Source: Tamarix chinensis (taxonomy: Eukaryota; Streptophyta; Magnoliopsida; Caryophyllales; Tamaricaceae). Taken from it: a DNA stretch of 64,000 bases. Each line of letters begins with the position of its first letter. Positions within the stretch are counted from its first letter, which is position 1. The stretch is from assembly GCA_030549775.1 (NCBI GenBank), contig CM060174.1, forward strand, positions 20,200,693-20,264,692, written 5' to 3'. A program made the position numbers and the translations under genes. A model generated the notes under the pieces. The model saw nothing but the letters and a program-made list of their open reading frames with translations. It searched no databases and was not told the DNA's origin. Positions 59,165 to 64,000 of the stretch are shown in pieces.

Positions 59165-59190
59165 TAGGGTTTCTCCTAGAAAACCCTAAT
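59165..59190. promoter_or_regulatory. Inverted telo-box pair (copy D)
   Basis: TAGGGTTTCTC, a short loop, then GAAAACCCTAAT. The site II motifs have decayed to CTAACC and TCCCTA. Confidence 0.45.
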
Positions 59191-59891
59191 CTAACCTCTA
59201 TGTCCCTAACCTTTCCTCATCATACTTGACCCATTCTCCCTTCATTTCCAACACCATCACCTTACTCAACTCACACCCAAATATCACAACCTCACTTCCC
59301 ATCTTTCATATGTGATAATGAAAGCCCTAGTTAGCTACCCCCAAATCCTATTACTTCTCCTTTCTTTTATACCATCCCTTCTTCTTCTTTTTTTTGATAA
59401 GTTATACCTTCCCTTCATCCATAAACTCCACCCTTCTCTCCACTTAACTCATCCCTTTTTGTATGACACCCTCCTAGTCTTCGTCCTTACTCAAACCATT
59501 CATCATCACCCTTTCCACACACTTCCACAAATTAGGATTTTTCCCACAAACCGTAAATAAGCCTTCCATGCACACTTCAACCAACCCACATAATATTTTT
59601 CATCCATGGACTCCGATCATCCAAAATACTCTTCTGTCACCATGCTTAACCCTTAAATCACCTTTTTCCACGTAAAAGTTACCCCCTTGCAAAGGTTAGC
59701 CACCCCATGCAAGCCTTACACTTCCCATGCAAGATTTACTCCAACCTTTCATTTTATTTCTATTATCCTTTTATTTTATCACCCACGAATCATGAGGTAC
59801 TTAGGCTTTTTATCACTTCTCCCTAATCACTCCACCCTCTTTATCTCTTGTAGCTCCCCAAGACCTCATTATACCACCTAAGGGCTCCTAG

Positions 59892-59899
59892 CATGCATG
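59892..59899. promoter_or_regulatory. RY motif CATGCATG (copy D)
   Basis: Within CTAGCATGCATGTCATATTT, in the same relative place as in copies B, F and K. Confidence 0.4.
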
Positions 59900-60273
59900 T
59901 CATATTTGTGCAACTATACATAAGGGCATATCATAAAATATAAGTCATATCACCCAGATCACACATATTATAACACATACATTACTTACCTTGGTTCCAT
60001 GCTTAGCAAGCTGCGCTACAAGTATTTTAGTTCATACTCACATATAATACAAGCACATATCCAAGACACCCATAAGCACATAAAACATACAATTTAGCCT
60101 TAACCACATCCTTACCTAATAGCATACCAAACTTCGAGCATGAATCCTATGCCTCCTTAAGGGAAGGGTTTGGTTCACCTATAAGAAGGGAACACTAATG
60201 TTAACTTCCCTCTTATTCTTTTTCTTTTATTATTCTCTAACTAAATATTAGTAAAAATATAAGTAATATTAAT

Positions 60274-60316
60274 GATAATAATAATAATAATATTAATAAT
60301 AATGATGATAGTAACC

Positions 60317-60377
<61 letters not shown>

Positions 60378-60413
60378 TAAGAGTAATAATGATGATGATG
60401 ATGATGATGATAG
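60274..60413. repeat. (AAT)n and (GAT)n microsatellites (copy D)
   Basis: A long (AAT)n run (about 60321-60374) with flanking imperfect units, then (GAT)7 (about 60390-60412). It is in the same LTR position as the (ATT)/(GTT) runs of copy K. Confidence 0.9.
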
Positions 60414-61329
60414 AAAATATGTAAAATAAATTACACTTAAGTAAAAACAAGGGTTAGGGCACAAATAGGGGTAGATGTGGTAGCTAGGGCGGCGACGGTC
60501 ATGGTGCACGGCAGCGGTGGTGTAAGGCAGTGGAGGTGGTGGTGATTAGAAAGAAACAATTTTGGGGTTGGAAAATAGGAAGGGAAGTGGTGGTTATGAG
60601 GTGGTAGGGTTCCTGGGTCAGACAGGGTTATAGTGGTGGTGGTGGCGTGCCACGGCGGTGGCATAGGTGGTGGCTAAATATGAAGGAGAGGAAAGGAGGA
60701 GGAAGGAGATGAAGAAAAAGGAAAAGGAGGGTATGGGGAGGTAGGGGAAGGATTTATAGGTTGAGTGGGAGGTAGTGGGGGTGGAGGTTGTGGAGGAGGA
60801 GGTAGTGTAAGGGGGTAGCGATAGGGTACAAAGGTCATCTCGAGCTGCACAATTTGCACGAGCAGGGAGAGCAGAGCAAGGAAAGTTAGAGGTAGAGAGG
60901 GTTCTCGTTTGGTAGAGGGTAGTGCATGGAAGAGGGTTGGTGAAGGTTTGGGTGGTGGCAAGGCTCGACGGCGGCTGGGGCTGCATCTAAAGGGGCGATA
61001 AGGGGGTTTCAGGAGGTGCTAGGTAGAAGGAGAAAAAGAGAAAGAAGGGTTACAAGGGGATTTTATAGGTGAGGGGTGGAGAAGAGGACAATGGGGGATG
61101 GGGACAAAGAGAGTGGGAGGATAGGCGGTTTCCAGTTGGCGGTGGCAGCTGGCATAGGACTGTAGGGTATAGTCTTGCAGACGGTAGGGGAAAAAGGGGG
61201 AGGAAGAGGGGGACACGTGAGGAGGTTGTGCAGGGGAGGGTTGGGCTTGAAATGGAAAGTAAAGGGATGGTGAAGAGAGGGGGAGAATATTGGCTGGTGT
61301 AGGAGGAGGAGGAGAAGGAGGAAGAAAAA

Positions 61330-61680
61330 GAAGAAGAAGAAGAAGAAGAAGAAGAAGAAGAAGAAGAAGAAGAAGAAGAAGAAGAAGAAGAAGAAGAAGA
61401 AGAAGAAGAAGAAGAAGAAGAAGAAGAAGAAGAAGAAGAAGAAGAAGAAGAAGAAGAAGAAGAAGAAGAAGAAGAAGAAGAAGAAGAAGAAGAAGAAGAA
61501 GAAGAAGAAGAAGAAGAAGAAGAAGAAGAAGAAGAAGAAGAAGAAGAAGAAGAAGAAGAAGAAGAAGAAGAAGAAGAAGAAGAAGAAGAAGAAGAAGAAG
61601 AAGAAGAAGAAGAAGAAGAAGAAGAAGAAGAAGAAGAAGAAGAAGAAGAAGAAGAAGAAGAAGAAGAAGAAGAAGAAGAA
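61330..61680. repeat. (GAA)117 uninterrupted trinucleotide tract
   Basis: 351 bp of pure GAA/TTC with no interruption in the given sequence. It is preceded by GGAGGAAGAAAAA and followed by GGGGAACGAG. It lies inside the purine-rich domain of alpha copy D. Confidence 0.95.
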
Positions 61681-62190
61681 GGGGAACGAGCCAGTCGAGC
61701 GAGGGAGAAAAGGAAGGGGACAATTGGGCTGGGCAACCCGTGAGGAAAGTAAAAAAGAAGAAGGAGAAGACAGGTTGAACAGGCGAGAAAGGAGGGAAGG
61801 AGGGGAAGTAGGTTGGGCTACCCAAAGGGGAAGAAAAGAGGAAAAGGAAAAAGGAAAAGGGGAAAAATGAAAAAATAAAGATAAAATAATTTTTAGAGAT
61901 AGGGTATTTAATTAATTAGATAGGTAAATTATTTTAATAAATTAATTTCCTTAAAATTTTAGATATTACTTAAAGAGGATAATTTTAGTAAAATGTGGGT
62001 TTGGAAAATTATTTAAATAAAAAGAGTATGATAAAATAACAAAATATTTATTTTAATTTATTAAATTATCACATCTATTTTTATAAATCTAAAGTCGACA
62101 AAATTATTAATTTAATAGAAAAAAAAACTAAATTATCCCAAATGATGATTAATTATTAAATTTTAGATTCTAAAAATTTGGGGTATTACA

Positions 62191-63470
62191 CATTACCTCT
62201 TGATAATGAATTTTGAAGAGTGTTTTTATGTTTACAATTGATTCCTCACAAAATAAAGTAAAAAATAAAAGTTTATAATCAAATTTGAGGGAAGTAAACA
62301 AGCTACATGAATAATTATTACAAGTATAAGAACAATCTATCTAAATATGAAGAATAAATTGAATATTAGAGAAGTTTGATTTAGATTTAAAAGTGTACAA
62401 TCAAAACTCTCTTAGATTCTTTATAAGATATGAAAATGTTGATTTTAGAAAAGTTGTGATGCCTTAATTTATGTTTATTAAATTCTAAAAACTCTTATTT
62501 ATAGTGCTAAAAGATGATAAAATTTGGTACTAGCCGTTGGATGTAAAAAGTATTATAAGGGTCAAATACCAACATATAGAAAATCTTATAAATGGCCTGA
62601 CCAACTGATCAGTATTTAAATCAGTCAACTTATTTGACAGACTAGTTGGCTAGTTTGAGTAACTAGTCAATGTGTTTAAGTAGAGGCTAAAACACATTTT
62701 TCTAGATAGTAAACAAGTTGATCGATTTTTAAATTAGTTTATAGTTTTGAAAACCAACGAATAGGTTTTGAGAAACCATTTGATTGGTAGAATCATTTTC
62801 AAAATTTGGTACCTTTACAAAAAAATACCATAACTTGAGCTACAAAGCTCGAAATTGCATGCCATATTTTGCTATAAAATATACATCTTATGTTTCCAAG
62901 GAAATATTATTCATGTAAAATTAATGTATATGAAATTTATTATGAATTTTTCAAGTAATCTCATATGGAAAAGGGCTTAAGAAATAACTATGTTTAAAAA
63001 TCTTTTTCTATAAATACTTGTAGATAATTTTGTAAACATTAAATCATTTTATTAGATTTAAAAATGATTTTAGAATAGTATAAATATCAAATCATTAAAA
63101 AAATTCTAAGTGCCTAGTATGTAAATAATATGTGCATAAACTTAAGACTATAACATGCTCCTTGAAGCTTTTTTTTTTCAGCACACTTTCTTAACCATTC
63201 ATTATTTATATATTCCACATATGAAATTGAAGTTATTGAAGCTATATTATTATTTTTTTTCCTTGTTAATCTTCATCTTGTGCTTGAGATATAATTTATA
63301 AACTTAATCTCCTTAGCACTCCTTAACTTAGTTAAGTGTTGAATACTTCATGTTTTGCTTTTATACACATATACACTTAACAAGATAAGTCAAATTCATA
63401 ATTTATTTTGTTATCTTCCAAACAAAAGTTAATTGACCTATGAGATCAACACAACTATTTTTTTAGACCA
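62191..63470. repeat. Dispersed repeat H, copy 3, right part
   Basis: Continues H after copy D and is the longest uninterrupted part of the family here. It runs through TTTAAATTAGTTTATAG palindromic motifs (about 62590-62790), the GCTACAAAGCTCGAAATTG phrase and GCTTGAGATATAATTTATAA to the likely end near GACCTATGAGATCAACAC. Confidence 0.6.
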
Positions 63471-64000
63471 ATTAACTAGTTTATTATAGCAAGTTTTTAT
63501 GCTAGTGTTGGACCATATTCTTTAACCTTAGTCTTGTTGACCATTTTAGTGTTGACCTTTCTCTTATTAATGAATTCAATGGCAATATTATGTTGATAAG
63601 TTTTTTTCCATGGGTGGATACTTGTGGATATAATATTGGGTAGGGCCCTTCCACATATAAATAGTGGATAAATAATTATATGGGACCTTTCTCATGGGTG
63701 TATAATGATGGATACAACATTGTGTATAATATTATAGTGATATAGGTTCATTGTGTAGCTTGTTGTTGTAGAATTTATTTCCTTCATCTTGACCTTTACC
63801 TATGTGTGGTATTTGATGCTTCTATGTTTTATCATTGCCTTTTTATGTCTAGCATGCTTAAGATAAGTGTTGTATTACTGGCATGCCTTATGTGTTGCAT
63901 GCTACTTCTATAGGGTTTTTACTCACTATTTGGTGTACTAATACCTCACTTCATTAGATGATTTCATGCAAACGTTCGATGATGTATATGACAAAGATGA
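63471..64000. other. Unassigned AT-rich end of window
   Basis: No recognisable domain or terminal repeat. It includes repeated GGGTGGATAC/GTGGATA phrases (about 63611-63715) that may be part of another truncated repeat. Confidence 0.4.

Larger units (their letters stand above)
58233..62190 (-). mobile_element. Solo LTR-like element, alpha family copy D
   Basis: A 3,958-bp unit with plus-strand ends TGTAACACCACT and AAATTTGGGGTATTACA. Flanks are CGTAA and CATTA, three of five matching, so the target duplication is doubtful or decayed. Inside: CCGGTCC module (about 58560-58880), telo-box pair (59165-59190), RY motif (59892-59899), (AAT)n and (GAT)n microsatellites (60274-60413), purine-rich domain (60450-61860) with (GAA)117, and AT block (62006-62070). 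It lacks the AATTACC minisatellite of copies B, C and F. There are no retrotransposon domains. Poly-Leu, poly-Ser and poly-Arg frames come from the GAA tract. Confidence 0.7.

Noticed and set aside
61019..61825. Poly-Leu, poly-Ser and poly-Arg frames of 162-268 residues
   Set aside because: Direct translation of the (GAA)117 microsatellite in different frames.
58228..62195. CGTAA/CATTA as target duplication of copy D
   Set aside because: Only three of five bases agree, so I leave it as undecided rather than claiming it.

Overview
The window looks like intergenic heterochromatin from a flowering plant. It is AT-rich and built almost entirely of decayed, nested LTR retrotransposons of plant-specific lineages: a Ty1/copia 3' end, an Athila-type Ty3/gypsy element, two chromovirus (Tekay/Del-like) Ty3/gypsy elements and a Cassandra TRIM with a 5S-rRNA-derived promoter. 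I found no intact host protein gene, tRNA gene, rRNA gene or CRISPR array. Every coding stretch I could identify is a broken gag or pol fragment. The long Pro/Ser- or Arg-rich open frames come from purine/pyrimidine-skewed LTR segments and microsatellites. The species cannot be named from the sequence alone.

Layout, left to right. 1-1344: end of a Ty1/copia pol plus its 3' LTR. 1755-4911: LTR-only element (alpha family, copy E, minus). 5656-9279: alpha copy K (plus, 5' truncated). 10381-10508: small fold-back MITE. 10650-21052: an unclassified repeat (H, copy 1) carrying alpha copy B (minus), which is itself split by alpha copy C (13008-18082, plus, target duplication ATATA). 21053-29945: chromovirus element G on the minus strand, with two long LTRs, primer-binding site, gag, zinc knuckle, protease and RT, but no RNase H or integrase. 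31180-43850: Athila-type element J on the plus strand, with its gag cut by alpha copy F (33182-38104, target duplication GTATG) and by a second insertion near 38915-39944. 43850-52940: chromovirus element I on the minus strand, with a decayed but nearly full gag-pol; its right LTR contains the complete Cassandra (52019-52773, target duplication AAACC). 52930-53760: H copy 2. 53760-57650: AT-rich DNA with no confident identity. 57930-63470: H copy 3 carrying alpha copy D (58233-62190), which holds an uninterrupted (GAA)117 tract. 63471-64000: unassigned.

The genes do not work together as a pathway. The organisation is a record of successive insertions: H before B before C; H before G; J before F; I before Cassandra; H before D. 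The main feature is the alpha family: six LTR-only copies of about 3-5 kb with TG...CA-type ends, several with 5-bp target duplications and none with an internal domain. They share an AT block, a purine/pyrimidine domain, a dimeric minisatellite, paired telo-boxes with site II motifs, an RY motif, a CCGGTCCACCGG module and terminal stem-loops. Cassandra has nearly the same LTR termini as alpha, which suggests, without proving it, that the same integration machinery could move both.
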